Assembly: GCA_035552655.1 (NCBI GenBank)
Contig: DASZLD010000038.1
Location: 4,966 to 68,965 of the forward strand
Direction: 5' to 3'
Origin: DASXMT01 sp035552655
Lineage (GTDB): Bacteria; Actinomycetota; Acidimicrobiia; Acidimicrobiales; RAAP-2
Length of the DNA stretch: 64,000 nt
Shown here piece by piece: positions 50,670 through 58,771 of the stretch (positions are counted from its first letter, which is position 1; the number at the start of each line of letters is the position of its first letter). The notes under the pieces are model-generated. The model saw only the letters and a program-made list of their open reading frames with translations. It ran no database searches and was not told the DNA's origin. A program made the position numbers and the translations under genes.

Positions 50670-51571
50670 CAGAAGTACCCCTCTTGCTTCTTGCGCTCCA
50701 TGGAGCCGCTCGAGTCGTGGTCGATGACCCGGCCCTGCCGTTCCGAGGTGGCGGTCAGCAGCATCTCCTGGATCACCTTGGCCAGGGTGTCGGCCTCGCT
50801 CTCGATCGCGCCGGTGAGCGGGTAGCAGCCCAGCGTGCGGAAACGCACGCTCTTCAGCATCGGCGTCTCCCCGGGGGCCAGCCGCATCCGTTCGTCGTCG
50901 ACCATGATGAGCGTGCCGTCCCGTTCCACCACCGGTCGCGGCGCGGCCAGGTAGAGCGGGACGATGGGGATCTCCTCCCGGTAGATGAACTGCCAGACAT
51001 CGAGCTCGGTCCAGTTCGAGAGGGGGAAGACCCGGATGCTCTCACCGTTGTTCCGACGCACGTTGTAGAGGTGCCATAGCTCCGGACGTTGGAGCTTGGG
51101 GTCCCATCGGTGCTGGTCGGAGCGGAGGGAGAAGACGCGCTCCTTGGCCCGCGACTTCTCCTCGTCCCGCCGAGCCCCACCGAAGGCGGCATCGAAACCG
51201 TAGCGATCGAGCGCCTGCTTGAGCCCCTGGGTCTTCCACATGTCGGTGTGGAGGGCCGATCCGTGATCGAAGGGGTTGATGCCGCGCTCGACGCACTCCT
51301 CGTTGCGGTAGACGATGAGCTCGAGGCCGAGCTTCTCGACCAGAGCGTCGCGGAACGCGTACATGGCCTGAAATTTCCACGTGGTATCGACATGCAGCAG
51401 GGGAAACGGCGGCTTGGCCGGAGCGAAGGCCTTCATGGCCAGATGGAGCATGACCGCGCTGTCCTTGCCGATGGAATAGAGCATCACCGGTCGGTCGCTC
51501 TCGGCCACCGCCTCGCGGATGATCTGGATGGACTCGGCTTCCAGCTCCTCGAGATGGGTCAGCCGTTTCAC
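50669..51571 (-). CDS. cysD: Sulfate adenylyltransferase subunit 2 (CysD), 300 aa
   Basis: Catalytic ATP sulfurylase subunit of the PP-loop pyrophosphatase family. The nucleotide loop is MLYSIGKDSAVML (SIGKDS in place of SGGKDS). Further segments are LLHVDTTWKFQAMY, GARRDEEKSRAKER, NWTELDVWQFIYREEIPIVPLY and GCYPLTGAIESEADTL. Length matches E. coli CysD. The GTG start comes seven bases after the stop of cysQ, and the gene is translationally coupled to cysNC. The three genes form one leftward operon. Confidence 0.97.
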   Translation of the reverse strand: MKRLTHLEELEAESIQIIREAVAESDRPVMLYSIGKDSAVMLHLAMKAFAPAKPPFPLLHVDTTWKFQAMYAFRDALVEKLGLELIVYRNEECVERGINPFDHGSALHTDMWKTQGLKQALDRYGFDAAFGGARRDEEKSRAKERVFSLRSDQHRWDPKLQRPELWHLYNVRRNNGESIRVFPLSNWTELDVWQFIYREEIPIVPLYLAAPRPVVERDGTLIMVDDERMRLAPGETPMLKSVRFRTLGCYPLTGAIESEADTLAKVIQEMLLTATSERQGRVIDHDSSGSMERKKQEGYF

Positions 51572-51578
51572 CGTGGAC

Positions 51579-52343
51579 CTACCCCCGCCGGGCCAACGCA
51601 GCCAGCGCCGGCTCGGCCAGCGAGGGATGGCACACCACCAGGTCGGGGAGCCATGGGTCGGGGAGGCCGTAGCGCAACGGCGAGCCGTCGAGGCGGCTGG
51701 CGTGCAGCCCGCTGGCTAGGGCCACGGCCACCGGTGCGGCCGAGTCCCACTCGTACTGCCCCCCGGCGTGGACGTAGATGTCGGCGTCGCCCAGTATCAC
51801 CGCGGCGATCTTGGCTCCGGCCGAGCCCATGGGGATGACGGTGGCACCCAACCGCTCGGCCACCTGGGTGACCACGGCCGGCGGCCTCGAGCGGCTGACC
51901 ACCAGACGGGGCACGGGAGCCGCTTCCGGCAACGGTGGCGGTGCCGACGTCCCCAGCACGATCCCCCGGGCCGGGAGGGCAACGGCACCGACGGCCGGGC
52001 GACCCTCGATGGCCAGGGCCACATGGACGGCCCAGTCCTCTCGCCGCTCGCCGTACTCCCGGGATCCGTCCAACGGGTCGATGATCCACAGCCGATCGCC
52101 CCCGGGTGAGTCGAGTCCCTCTTCCGACCGGACGGGGTCATCGGGGAAGCGGCTGGCCAGCTCGGCCATCAGGAACTGCTGCGATCGGCGGTCCCCCTCG
52201 TCGCTCAGCGACCGACCCGAGTGCTGCGACTGGGACTCGAGGTCCAGGAGCACCGCCCCTGCCCGCTGGGCCAGATCGGTGGCGGCATCGTGTACGGCTG
52301 GGCTGGCCGGAACGTCTTGCAGTGGCTCGATGGCGTGCACCAT
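51579..52343 (-). CDS. cysQ: 3'(2'),5'-bisphosphate nucleotidase (CysQ), inositol-monophosphatase fold, 254 aa
   Basis: Degrades PAP left after sulfate transfer from PAPS, or tunes PAPS level. The metal motif WIIDPLDGSREYGE (DxLDGSxxY) is diagnostic, EEG in VRSEEGLDS supplies the other acid, and the C-terminal GGQYEWDSAAPVAVA carries the second signature. It heads the cysQ-cysD-cysNC operon, consistent with PAPS handling. The ATG at 52343 has GAGGA only two or three bases away; the next codon but one, GTG at 52340, might be used. An inverted repeat lies upstream (52373-52406). Confidence 0.9.
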   Translation of the reverse strand: MVHAIEPLQDVPASPAVHDAATDLAQRAGAVLLDLESQSQHSGRSLSDEGDRRSQQFLMAELASRFPDDPVRSEEGLDSPGGDRLWIIDPLDGSREYGERREDWAVHVALAIEGRPAVGAVALPARGIVLGTSAPPPLPEAAPVPRLVVSRSRPPAVVTQVAERLGATVIPMGSAGAKIAAVILGDADIYVHAGGQYEWDSAAPVAVALASGLHASRLDGSPLRYGLPDPWLPDLVVCHPSLAEPALAALARRG

Positions 52344-52372
52344 AGTCCTCGTCGGTGGCCCTGGTCTGGGCG

Positions 52373-52406
52373 TTAAGACACGAGACTATATTAGATCATG
52401 TCTCAC
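52373..52406. promoter_or_regulatory. Inverted repeat between cysQ and the TetR gene, candidate operator
   Basis: TTAAGAC at 52373-52379 and GTCTCAC at 52400-52406 are near-inverted arms, with an extra GAGAC at 52382-52386 giving GAGAC-N13-GTCTC. The region is AT-rich (TATATTA in the centre) and divides the divergent cysQ and TetR genes. A similar GAGAC-N14-GTCT element overlaps the TetR stop codon (53091-53118). Confidence 0.5.
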
Positions 52407-52484
52407 CCGCTAACCTTCCCCGGTAACCTTCGACCGGCCAGACCCGGGTGCAGGAATCGGCCGTCGACCCGGCCAAGGAGCTCC

Positions 52485-53102
52485 ATGTCCCAGCAGCGTC
52501 ATACCGGCGTCGACTCCGATGCGGTGCTGGACGCGGCCACATCGTGCTACCTCCGTTTCGGCGTGGCCAAGACCACGGCAGCAGACATCGCCCAGGCGGT
52601 GGGGATCTCCCGAGCCACGCTGTACCGTCGGTTCGGCAGCCACGAGGCGATCTTCCTGGCCGTCCTGGCCCGTGAGTCGGCCGCCATGGCCGTCGACGCC
52701 GACGTGCACCTGGCCTCGGTGCGGGACCCGGGCGAACGCATCCTCGAGGGCATGATGTTCGCCATCGGGGAGATCGGTCAACGACCGGTGCACGCCGCGG
52801 TGTTCGGCGGCGACTCGGCGGCGTGGGCGGCCACCCAGGCCATCCGCGTCGAGGCCCTCCGTCACATCGGTGAGGCCGGCGTCAGACCACTGCTGGCCTC
52901 CTCCCTGGCCGACGGCTCCGTATCGGAGCAGGACATGTCCGATCTCATCGACTGGATCCTGCGGATCCTCATCTCCTATGCCGCCGTGCCCGGCGACGGC
53001 GGCCGCCAGCCCGAGGAGATCCGCCGCCAGCTGGCCGCGTGGTTCCTGCCCGCATTTGCTGACAGGATCGGTGGCGCGAGTCATGCGTCTGTGAGACACT
53101 GA
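52485..53102 (+). CDS. TetR/AcrR family regulator, 205 aa
   Basis: The helix-turn-helix is at about residues 15-60 (SCYLRFGVAKTTAADIAQAVGISRATLYRRFGSHEAIF). The C-terminal domain is unclassified. It lies divergent from the cysQ operon and 35 bp upstream of a rightward oxidoreductase/sulfotransferase pair, so it could control both. The ATG at 52485 follows AAGGAG by four bases; the frame from 52398 is not favoured. Similar GAGAC/GTCT inverted elements lie on both sides of this gene, which supports it as local regulator. Confidence 0.9.
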   Translation: MSQQRHTGVDSDAVLDAATSCYLRFGVAKTTAADIAQAVGISRATLYRRFGSHEAIFLAVLARESAAMAVDADVHLASVRDPGERILEGMMFAIGEIGQRPVHAAVFGGDSAAWAATQAIRVEALRHIGEAGVRPLLASSLADGSVSEQDMSDLIDWILRILISYAAVPGDGGRQPEEIRRQLAAWFLPAFADRIGGASHASVRH

Positions 53103-53118
53103 ACCTCAAACGTCTTAC
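53091..53118. promoter_or_regulatory. Inverted repeat in front of the quinone-reductase-like gene, candidate operator
   Basis: GTGAGAC (53091-53097) and GTCTTAC (53112-53118) are near-perfect inverted arms with a 14-base spacer. They overlap the TetR stop codon and the promoter area of the gene starting at 53138. The half-sites match those at 52373-52406. Confidence 0.5.
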
Positions 53119-53137
53119 GTATCAGTAGGGGGGCAGC

Positions 53138-54172
53138 ATGAGGGCCTTGCAGGTGACCGAGCACGGTCGGCCGGGAGAGGTTCTGGCCGTTCGTACCATC
53201 GAGCGACCCGAACCGAGTGCGGGCGAGGTACGGGTCAAGGTGGCGGCGGCATCGCTCAACTTCAACGACATCGACCGATGCCGCGGGAAGCTGGTGTCGG
53301 TCCCCACTCCTCCACCGTTCACCCTGGGCATGGATGTCTGCGGGGTGGTCGATGCGGCGGGCGAGGGTGCGGAGTCCTGGGTGGGCAAACGGGTGGTGGC
53401 CATCACCAACACCGCCCTGGGTGGCATCGCCGAGTACGCCCTCGCCTCTACCGTCTCGGTGTTCGATGCCCCCGAACAGTTCGACGATGTCGAGGCCACC
53501 GCCTTTCTGCTCACCTTCCAGACCTCGCATCTGGCCCTGTTCCGCCGGGGCCGGCTCAGTGCCGGTGAGACCGTCGTGATCCATTCGGCCGCCAGCGGCC
53601 TGGGCACGGCCGGCATCCAGCTGGCCAAGGCGATCGGTGCCCGGGTCATCGCCGTGGCCGGAGGCCCGGAGAAGGGAGCGCTTTGCTCCTCACTGGGTGC
53701 CGACCTGGTCATCGACCACACCACCGAGGACTTCGTCGAGTCGGTACTGGCCGCCACCGGCGATGCCGGCGCCGATGTCGTCTACGACCTGGCCGGGGGT
53801 GACTTCGTCGAGCGATCCTGGCGCTGCACGGCGCACGGTGGCCGCTACCTGGCAGTGGGGTTCGCCGACGACGACGAGAACGGCATGACCGGCCGGCCCC
53901 TGCGCATGGCCTGCATCGGCAACATCGACATCGTGGGCGTGATGCTGGGCTGGTCGGAATCGGTCGATCCGGGCATGCGACGGTTCGGCTTCAACCCGTT
54001 CGGGCGAGCAGTGGGCGAGGAGGTCCACGCCGACCTCCTGCGCATGGCGGCCGAGGGAAGCATCCGCCCCTACGTGGGTCGGCGGGTGACCATGGAGGAG
54101 GCGGGGGCCGCTCTGGATGAGCACGAGGAGCGCCGTTCGCTGGGCCGCACCGTCGTCGAGGTGGCTCGTTGA
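53138..54172 (+). CDS. MDR-superfamily NADPH:quinone oxidoreductase-like protein, 344 aa
   Basis: A zinc-independent medium-chain dehydrogenase/reductase. Opening MRALQVTEHGRPGEVLAVR, then the GroES-like part (GEVRVKVAAASLNFNDIDRC), and the Rossmann loop VIHSAASGLGTAGIQLAKAIGA. There are no catalytic- or structural-zinc ligand clusters. C-terminal segment GGRYLAVGFADD is typical of quinone oxidoreductase/enoyl reductase members. It overlaps the downstream sulfotransferase start by four bases (TTGA), so the two are translationally coupled. The upstream inverted repeat suggests TetR control. Confidence 0.9.
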   Translation: MRALQVTEHGRPGEVLAVRTIERPEPSAGEVRVKVAAASLNFNDIDRCRGKLVSVPTPPPFTLGMDVCGVVDAAGEGAESWVGKRVVAITNTALGGIAEYALASTVSVFDAPEQFDDVEATAFLLTFQTSHLALFRRGRLSAGETVVIHSAASGLGTAGIQLAKAIGARVIAVAGGPEKGALCSSLGADLVIDHTTEDFVESVLAATGDAGADVVYDLAGGDFVERSWRCTAHGGRYLAVGFADDDENGMTGRPLRMACIGNIDIVGVMLGWSESVDPGMRRFGFNPFGRAVGEEVHADLLRMAAEGSIRPYVGRRVTMEEAGAALDEHEERRSLGRTVVEVAR

Positions 54173-55434
54173 CCGACGTCAGCTACACCTGGCGCGACTC
54201 GGAGCTGCGCAGCCCGCCGCTGCGCGCCCTCAACCAGGTCGGGGCTCGGCTGTCCCGGTTCGGGGTCACGCTCCCGTCGCTGGAGCCGTCGTCGGTGGTG
54301 GCGGCAGCGGTGAAGGCGGCCGGTTCCACCGATCTGGGCAGTGACAGCTATCGGGAGCCGCTCGAGGTGTTCCTCGAGTCCTGTGGCCGCGAAGCCGACC
54401 TGACCACATTCGGTCGACTGCTGATCGCCAAGATGACGGCCTCGGCTCTGGCCAACCGCATCGCTCTCCATCGATGGTCGTTGGACCATCCCGAGGTGCA
54501 CTCCGAACGGATCGATAGCCCCTGGGTCATCGTCGGGCTGCCTCGCACCGGTACCAGCGTGTTGTCCATGTTGCTGGGCCTCGATCCCATGGCCCGACCA
54601 CTGCTCCAGTGGGAAGCGGCCCACCCCATCCCCCCACCGACTTTGGAAGAGTCGGCTGAGGATCCCCGCATCGCCCAGACGGCCAAGGAGCTGGACGGGC
54701 TGATGAAACTCAACCCTCCCCTCAAGGCCATGCATCCTTTTGGAGCCACCCTGGCCCAGGAATGCGTGTCGCTGTTCTTGTACGATATGCGCACGCTGGC
54801 CCTCGAGATCCAGGCCCATGTGCCCACGTACGCCCGTTGGCTCGAGAGCGCCGACATGGCGCCGGCCTACGCCCAGCACCGGTTGGCCCTCCAGACCCTG
54901 CAGTCCCGCCAGCCCACCGACCGGTGGATCCTGAAGACCCCCAATCACTTGTGGCATCTCGAGGCCCTGCTCGCCGCCTATCCCGACGCCCGCATCATCT
55001 GGACCCATCGGGACCCGGGACCGGTCATCACCTCGCTGGCCAGCCTGGCCAACGCCGGGCAACGGCCCCTGACCTCCCGCACCGACCCGCGGCCCACCGC
55101 CGAAGAGTGGAAGCGGAAGTGCGCCTTCGCCCTGGGCTCGGCCGTGGCCTTCGACGAGAAATCGGAGCCGGGGTGGTGCCAACACCTCCACTACGAATCG
55201 CTCATGGACGATCCGTTGGAGACGGTCCGTGGCCTCTACAAGCACTTCGGCAGCGAGGTCAGCGACCTCCACGCCCGACGGATGGAGGCCTTCCTCGAGC
55301 ACCGGCCCAAGGACGCCTTCGGCCATCATCGCTACGACCCGGCCGATTTCGGGTGGACCTACGAGGGGCTGGCCGAGGAGTTCCGCGACTACACCGATCG
55401 CTACCACGTTCGCTCCGAGGTCCGCGCCGATTGA
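54169..55434 (+). CDS. Sulfotransferase family protein, 421 aa
   Basis: Transfers a sulfuryl group from PAPS to an alcohol or similar acceptor. The 5'-phosphosulfate-binding loop VGLPRTGTSVLSMLLGLDP starts at residue 123, and LKTPNHLWHLEALLAAYPDARIIWTHRDPGPVITSLASL carries the 3'-phosphate-binding stretch. Length and layout match actinobacterial sulfotransferases (Stf-like). The start is a rare TTG overlapping the previous stop as TTGA. Its position near cysQDNC links it with PAPS supply; the acceptor is unknown. Confidence 0.9.
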   Translation: MTDVSYTWRDSELRSPPLRALNQVGARLSRFGVTLPSLEPSSVVAAAVKAAGSTDLGSDSYREPLEVFLESCGREADLTTFGRLLIAKMTASALANRIALHRWSLDHPEVHSERIDSPWVIVGLPRTGTSVLSMLLGLDPMARPLLQWEAAHPIPPPTLEESAEDPRIAQTAKELDGLMKLNPPLKAMHPFGATLAQECVSLFLYDMRTLALEIQAHVPTYARWLESADMAPAYAQHRLALQTLQSRQPTDRWILKTPNHLWHLEALLAAYPDARIIWTHRDPGPVITSLASLANAGQRPLTSRTDPRPTAEEWKRKCAFALGSAVAFDEKSEPGWCQHLHYESLMDDPLETVRGLYKHFGSEVSDLHARRMEAFLEHRPKDAFGHHRYDPADFGWTYEGLAEEFRDYTDRYHVRSEVRAD

Positions 55435-55449
55435 GATGTAGGAAACGTT

Positions 55450-55470
55450 CACCCGGCGCGTAACCGGGTG
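55450..55470 (+). terminator. Stem-loop after the sulfotransferase gene
   Basis: CACCCGG and CCGGGTG form a 7-bp stem with a seven-base loop, 15 bases after the sulfotransferase stop and 17 before the next start. It could end the upstream transcript or act in the leader of the binding-protein gene. Confidence 0.5.
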
Positions 55471-55487
55471 ACACAAAAGGGGGGGTA

Positions 55488-56750
55488 ATGAGGTATTTCA
55501 GTTCCAGGATGGGGAGATGCGGTCTGGCTCTGGTCATCGGGGCCGGGGCCGTGGTCGCCGGTACCGGGGGAGGATCGAACGTCGCCTCGGCGGCGCCGCC
55601 CACGCCGGGCATCACGGCCAAGACGGTGACCGTCGGCTCCATCAGCGACATCTCGTCCCCGGTCCCCGGTCTGTTCGAGGGGGCCAAGATCGGGACCGAG
55701 GCCTACTTCGCCTACATCAACAGCCAGGGCGGGGTCAACGGACGCAAGCTGGTGCTCGACGGCCGGGACAGCGCCTTCTCGTCGGGAACGATTGCCAACG
55801 AAACGCAGAGCATCGCCAAGAACGACTTCGCCATCGTCGGAGGGTTCTCGCTCCTCGACAACGCCGAACAGCCGATCATCGACGCCAACAAGCTCCCCAT
55901 TATCACCGAGGTGCTGAATCCGAGCATGTACACCGATCCCAACCTGTACTCGGCCGCCCCGGCGGTCAACGGGGGGAACATCACCGGGCCCTACAAGTGG
56001 CTCAAGTCGAAGTACCCCGCCGCGGTCAAGGCGCTCGGGATGATCGGCGACAACACCACCGCGTCGGTGTTGGCGGCCGAGAAGACCGATCGGGCCCTGA
56101 CCGAGAGCCTGGGCTACAAGTGGGTGTACTCCCGGGACGCCGGCTACACCGAGACCACGTTTCTGCCCGACATCATCAAGATGAAGAACGTGGGGGTGAA
56201 GTTGGTCTTCCTGCCCACCCAGATCGGTACCTACATCGCCACCATCGCTCAGGAGATGAAGCAGCAGAACCTCGACGCCCTGGTGCTGAGCGGGGCCAAC
56301 GCCTATGAGAGTGACTTCAAGCCCGGTTCGGCCGGCAACGGCACCCTGTTCACGGGGACGACCGCCCTGTACCGGGGCGAGGATGCCAAGACGGTCCCGG
56401 CGGTGGCCCTGTTCGACAAGTGGGTCAAGAAGGTGGACCCCCAGACCCAGCTCGATGTCTACACCGTCGACGCTTGGATGAACGCGGAGCTGTTCGTCCA
56501 GGCCCTCAAGGCGGCCGGGCCCAATCCCACCCGGGGCAGCCTTGACGCCCAGCTGGACAAGGTCACGTCGTTCAACGCCGACGGCCTGGAGTCCACCCAG
56601 AACCCAGCCCAGAAGATCCCCGGCCAGTGCTGGCTCGTGGCCCAGTACGAGAACGGGAAGTGGAGCCGCATCAGCCCGGATCCCAAGACCGGTTTCGTCT
56701 GCAATCCCAAGGGCTTCTTCCCCACCAGCTACAAGGGCATCTCCCGCTGA
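55488..56750 (+). CDS. ABC transporter substrate-binding protein, branched-chain amino-acid (LivK-like) family, 420 aa
   Basis: A secreted type I periplasmic-binding-fold protein. The signal peptide (LALVIGAGAVVAGTGGGSNVASA) leads into ITAKTVTVGSISDISSPVPGLFEGAKIGTEAYFAYIN, the family opening, followed by VNGRKLVLDGRDSAFSSG, then strands of two lobes. Related proteins bind amino acids, amides or aromatic acids. No permease or ATPase gene is next to it, so it is an orphan here. A GGGGGGG tract precedes the ATG. A strong stem-loop follows the gene. Confidence 0.86.
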   Translation: MRYFSSRMGRCGLALVIGAGAVVAGTGGGSNVASAAPPTPGITAKTVTVGSISDISSPVPGLFEGAKIGTEAYFAYINSQGGVNGRKLVLDGRDSAFSSGTIANETQSIAKNDFAIVGGFSLLDNAEQPIIDANKLPIITEVLNPSMYTDPNLYSAAPAVNGGNITGPYKWLKSKYPAAVKALGMIGDNTTASVLAAEKTDRALTESLGYKWVYSRDAGYTETTFLPDIIKMKNVGVKLVFLPTQIGTYIATIAQEMKQQNLDALVLSGANAYESDFKPGSAGNGTLFTGTTALYRGEDAKTVPAVALFDKWVKKVDPQTQLDVYTVDAWMNAELFVQALKAAGPNPTRGSLDAQLDKVTSFNADGLESTQNPAQKIPGQCWLVAQYENGKWSRISPDPKTGFVCNPKGFFPTSYKGISR

Positions 56751-56755
56751 TTGAC

Positions 56756-56788
56756 GCTCCCCTGGCCAGGTCGCCTGGTCAGGGGAGC
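56756..56788 (+). terminator. Strong stem-loop terminator after the binding-protein gene
   Basis: A 15-base stem (GCTCCCCTGGCCAGG against CCTGGTCAGGGGAGC, one G-T wobble) with a three-base loop lies six bases beyond the stop. The convergent phosphoesterase gene ends 23 bases further on, so the hairpin may serve both. Confidence 0.75.
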
Positions 56789-56810
56789 CGGTCGGTGGCC
56801 CTCGCCCGGC

Positions 56811-58121
56811 TCAGGCCAGCGCCACAGTGGGATTGGGGCAGGCCACCGGTGGAGTCGGTGGCTCGAAGGCAGGCAGGGTGATGGCCTTGCGGCGGGTGGT
56901 GAAGTCGAGGGCATCGGCCAGGTTCTTGGCATTGGCGTCGCGGGCGGTCATCGGCTGCAGCCCCCACCGCCACTCGATCATGCTCAGCACCGAGCAGTGT
57001 TCGTAAGGACCGGCCTTCTCCACCTTCTTGGGGGCGAACGGCCCCATGGCGACGGCCGGAACCCGGAAGCCCAGTCGTGAGTAGTTGGGGTGCGGCCCGG
57101 GGTTGGGGTTCACGTTGTTGTCCTTGACCAACGTGGGGGCCACGTGGTCGTAGAACCCACCGTGCTCGTCGAAGTTGAGGACGAACACGGTGCGGTCCCA
57201 CTGGGGGCTGGCCTTGAGGGCGTCGTGGACGTCGCGCAGGTAGCCCTCGCCGGCCTCGATGTTGCCGTGGGGGTGATAGTCGTTGGAGATGCCGGTGAAC
57301 TCCGAGATAGTGGTGTAATCGGGATCGATGAACGTGACGTTGGGGAGGGTTCCCGCCTTGGCCTGGGTGAAGAACTGGTCCTTGGGATAGGTGATGGAGT
57401 CGTACTTCTTGGACGCGTAGAGCTCGGTCATCGGCTCGCCCCAGGTGTAGTAGCCCGCCGTGAGTCCGGCCGCTTGGGTCCGATCGAAGATGGCCAGGTC
57501 GAGGTCACATGGGCGCTTACCGTCGGGGCCGGGGAAGAACCCGGTCTCGTCCACGTCGGTGGCCGCACTCAACTGGTAGAACCGATTCGGCCAGGTGGCG
57601 GCCATGAGCGAGCAGTGGTAGTTGTCGAACAACGTGTAGTTGCTGGCCAATGCGCCCAGGATGGGGACCTGGGCCTTCTCGTAGTACCCGATGGGGAAAT
57701 GGTCACCGGTGGTCTGGGTCTGGAGCCAGCCATTGCACTTGCCGTTGTTGTACTGCTTGGCCACCGATTGCCAATCATGGGCGGGGTCCTTGTCCCCGCA
57801 GGCCTGGGTGTTGTCCCCTAATGCCGCAGTACGGGCCGGCTTCCCCTGCAGATCCGGGTACTTCAGCCCGGCTTGCTTGCCGTTCACCCCGGGCATCCAG
57901 CCCAGCAGATGGTCGAACGACCGGTTCTCCATCATCAACACGACGACGGTGTCAAAGGGCGCCTTCTTGGGATCGGTGATCCCCCCGGTACGCACGGACT
58001 TCTTGGCCTTGGCCGGTGTCTTGGTGGCGGCGCCGGCCGATGGCGTGGTCGCGCCAAAGGCGGCGAGCGCCCCCGCTCCCGTGGCTGCCGTCAAGAACTG
58101 ACGACGAGTGATGTGCACCAT
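56811..58121 (-). CDS. Tat-exported phosphoesterase (phospholipase C/acid phosphatase family), 436 aa
   Basis: The N-terminus MVHITRRQFLTAATGAGALAAFG is a twin-arginine signal with R6-R7. The metal-binding opening VVVLMMENRSFDHLLGWMPG, then FIDPDYTTISEFTG, SPQWDRTVFVLNFDEHGGFYDHVAP and MGPFAPKKVEKAGPYEHCS are hallmarks of the phosphoesterase family (PLC/AcpA). It probably hydrolyses phosphate esters or phospholipids outside the cell. The ATG at 58121 follows GGGGGGAAT; the longer frame to 58142 adds seven residues before the RR motif and is less likely. Confidence 0.9.
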   Translation of the reverse strand: MVHITRRQFLTAATGAGALAAFGATTPSAGAATKTPAKAKKSVRTGGITDPKKAPFDTVVVLMMENRSFDHLLGWMPGVNGKQAGLKYPDLQGKPARTAALGDNTQACGDKDPAHDWQSVAKQYNNGKCNGWLQTQTTGDHFPIGYYEKAQVPILGALASNYTLFDNYHCSLMAATWPNRFYQLSAATDVDETGFFPGPDGKRPCDLDLAIFDRTQAAGLTAGYYTWGEPMTELYASKKYDSITYPKDQFFTQAKAGTLPNVTFIDPDYTTISEFTGISNDYHPHGNIEAGEGYLRDVHDALKASPQWDRTVFVLNFDEHGGFYDHVAPTLVKDNNVNPNPGPHPNYSRLGFRVPAVAMGPFAPKKVEKAGPYEHCSVLSMIEWRWGLQPMTARDANAKNLADALDFTTRRKAITLPAFEPPTPPVACPNPTVALA

Positions 58122-58312
58122 GATTCCCCCCTGGGACCCCATTCGCCCATGTGGGCTGGGGTAACCGTACTACCGATGGCATGGAATTCGGGGAAGTGGG
58201 TACAGCGGACCTGGGTGGAGCTTCTGGATCCTGGAACATGACCCGACAATTCGGTGTTGAACCACCCAGAGGAGGAATCCCGACACCGAACCGAGCACGT
58301 GGAGGGAGATAC

Positions 58313-58735
58313 ATGATGGAGCAGGGAAACTCAGAGCAGGGCAATACAGAGCACACCGATACCGACCCGACCACCACCGAGCAGGTTGATACCGAACAGT
58401 CAGATGCCGTCGAGACGGTGGCCCAGGATCGGACCCCGACTCCTGGCGATCTCCTCCGCTCGCTTCCCATCGAAGCGGAGACCAGGGGAACGCGCTACGT
58501 GTCGGCTCAGGCCATGCAGGCCAGGCTGTTCTCGGTCTACGACGCGGCGGCCGCGGCCGAAGAGGCCCTGGCCATGGTGCAGCAGCAGCTGACGTTGACG
58601 CTGAACCGCAGCTACTACGAGGCCGATGAGATCAAGAGCTTGGCCGCGCAACTGGATTCGCTCCTGGCCCTGGACTCCGTGGACCTGACCGACGCCCTGG
58701 ATCTCAACGAGGGCGACCTGGTCTCCGAGGAGTAG
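58313..58735 (+). CDS. Acidic hypothetical protein, 140 aa
   Basis: Not recognised. The ATG at 58313 follows GGAGGGA by five bases. The first 50 residues are Thr/Asp/Glu-rich and low complexity (DTDPTTTEQVDTEQSD), then a helical body (SAQAMQARLFSVYDAAAAAEEALAMVQQQLTLTLNR, ADEIKSLAAQLDSLLALDSV) that may form a coiled coil. No membrane segment. It is divergent from the phosphoesterase gene and convergent with an SDR gene. Role unknown. The frame is open upstream to 58151 but without a good start. Confidence 0.6.
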   Translation: MMEQGNSEQGNTEHTDTDPTTTEQVDTEQSDAVETVAQDRTPTPGDLLRSLPIEAETRGTRYVSAQAMQARLFSVYDAAAAAEEALAMVQQQLTLTLNRSYYEADEIKSLAAQLDSLLALDSVDLTDALDLNEGDLVSEE

Positions 58736-58740
58736 GAAAG

Positions 58741-58761
58741 CTCGGCCCGGCGCGTGCCGAG
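58741..58761. terminator. Weak stem-loop between convergent genes
   Basis: CTCGGC and GCCGAG are inverted arms with a nine-base loop in the short gap between the hypothetical gene and the convergent SDR gene. A short, imperfect terminator candidate. Confidence 0.4.
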
Positions 58762-58771
58762 TGGGCTCGGG

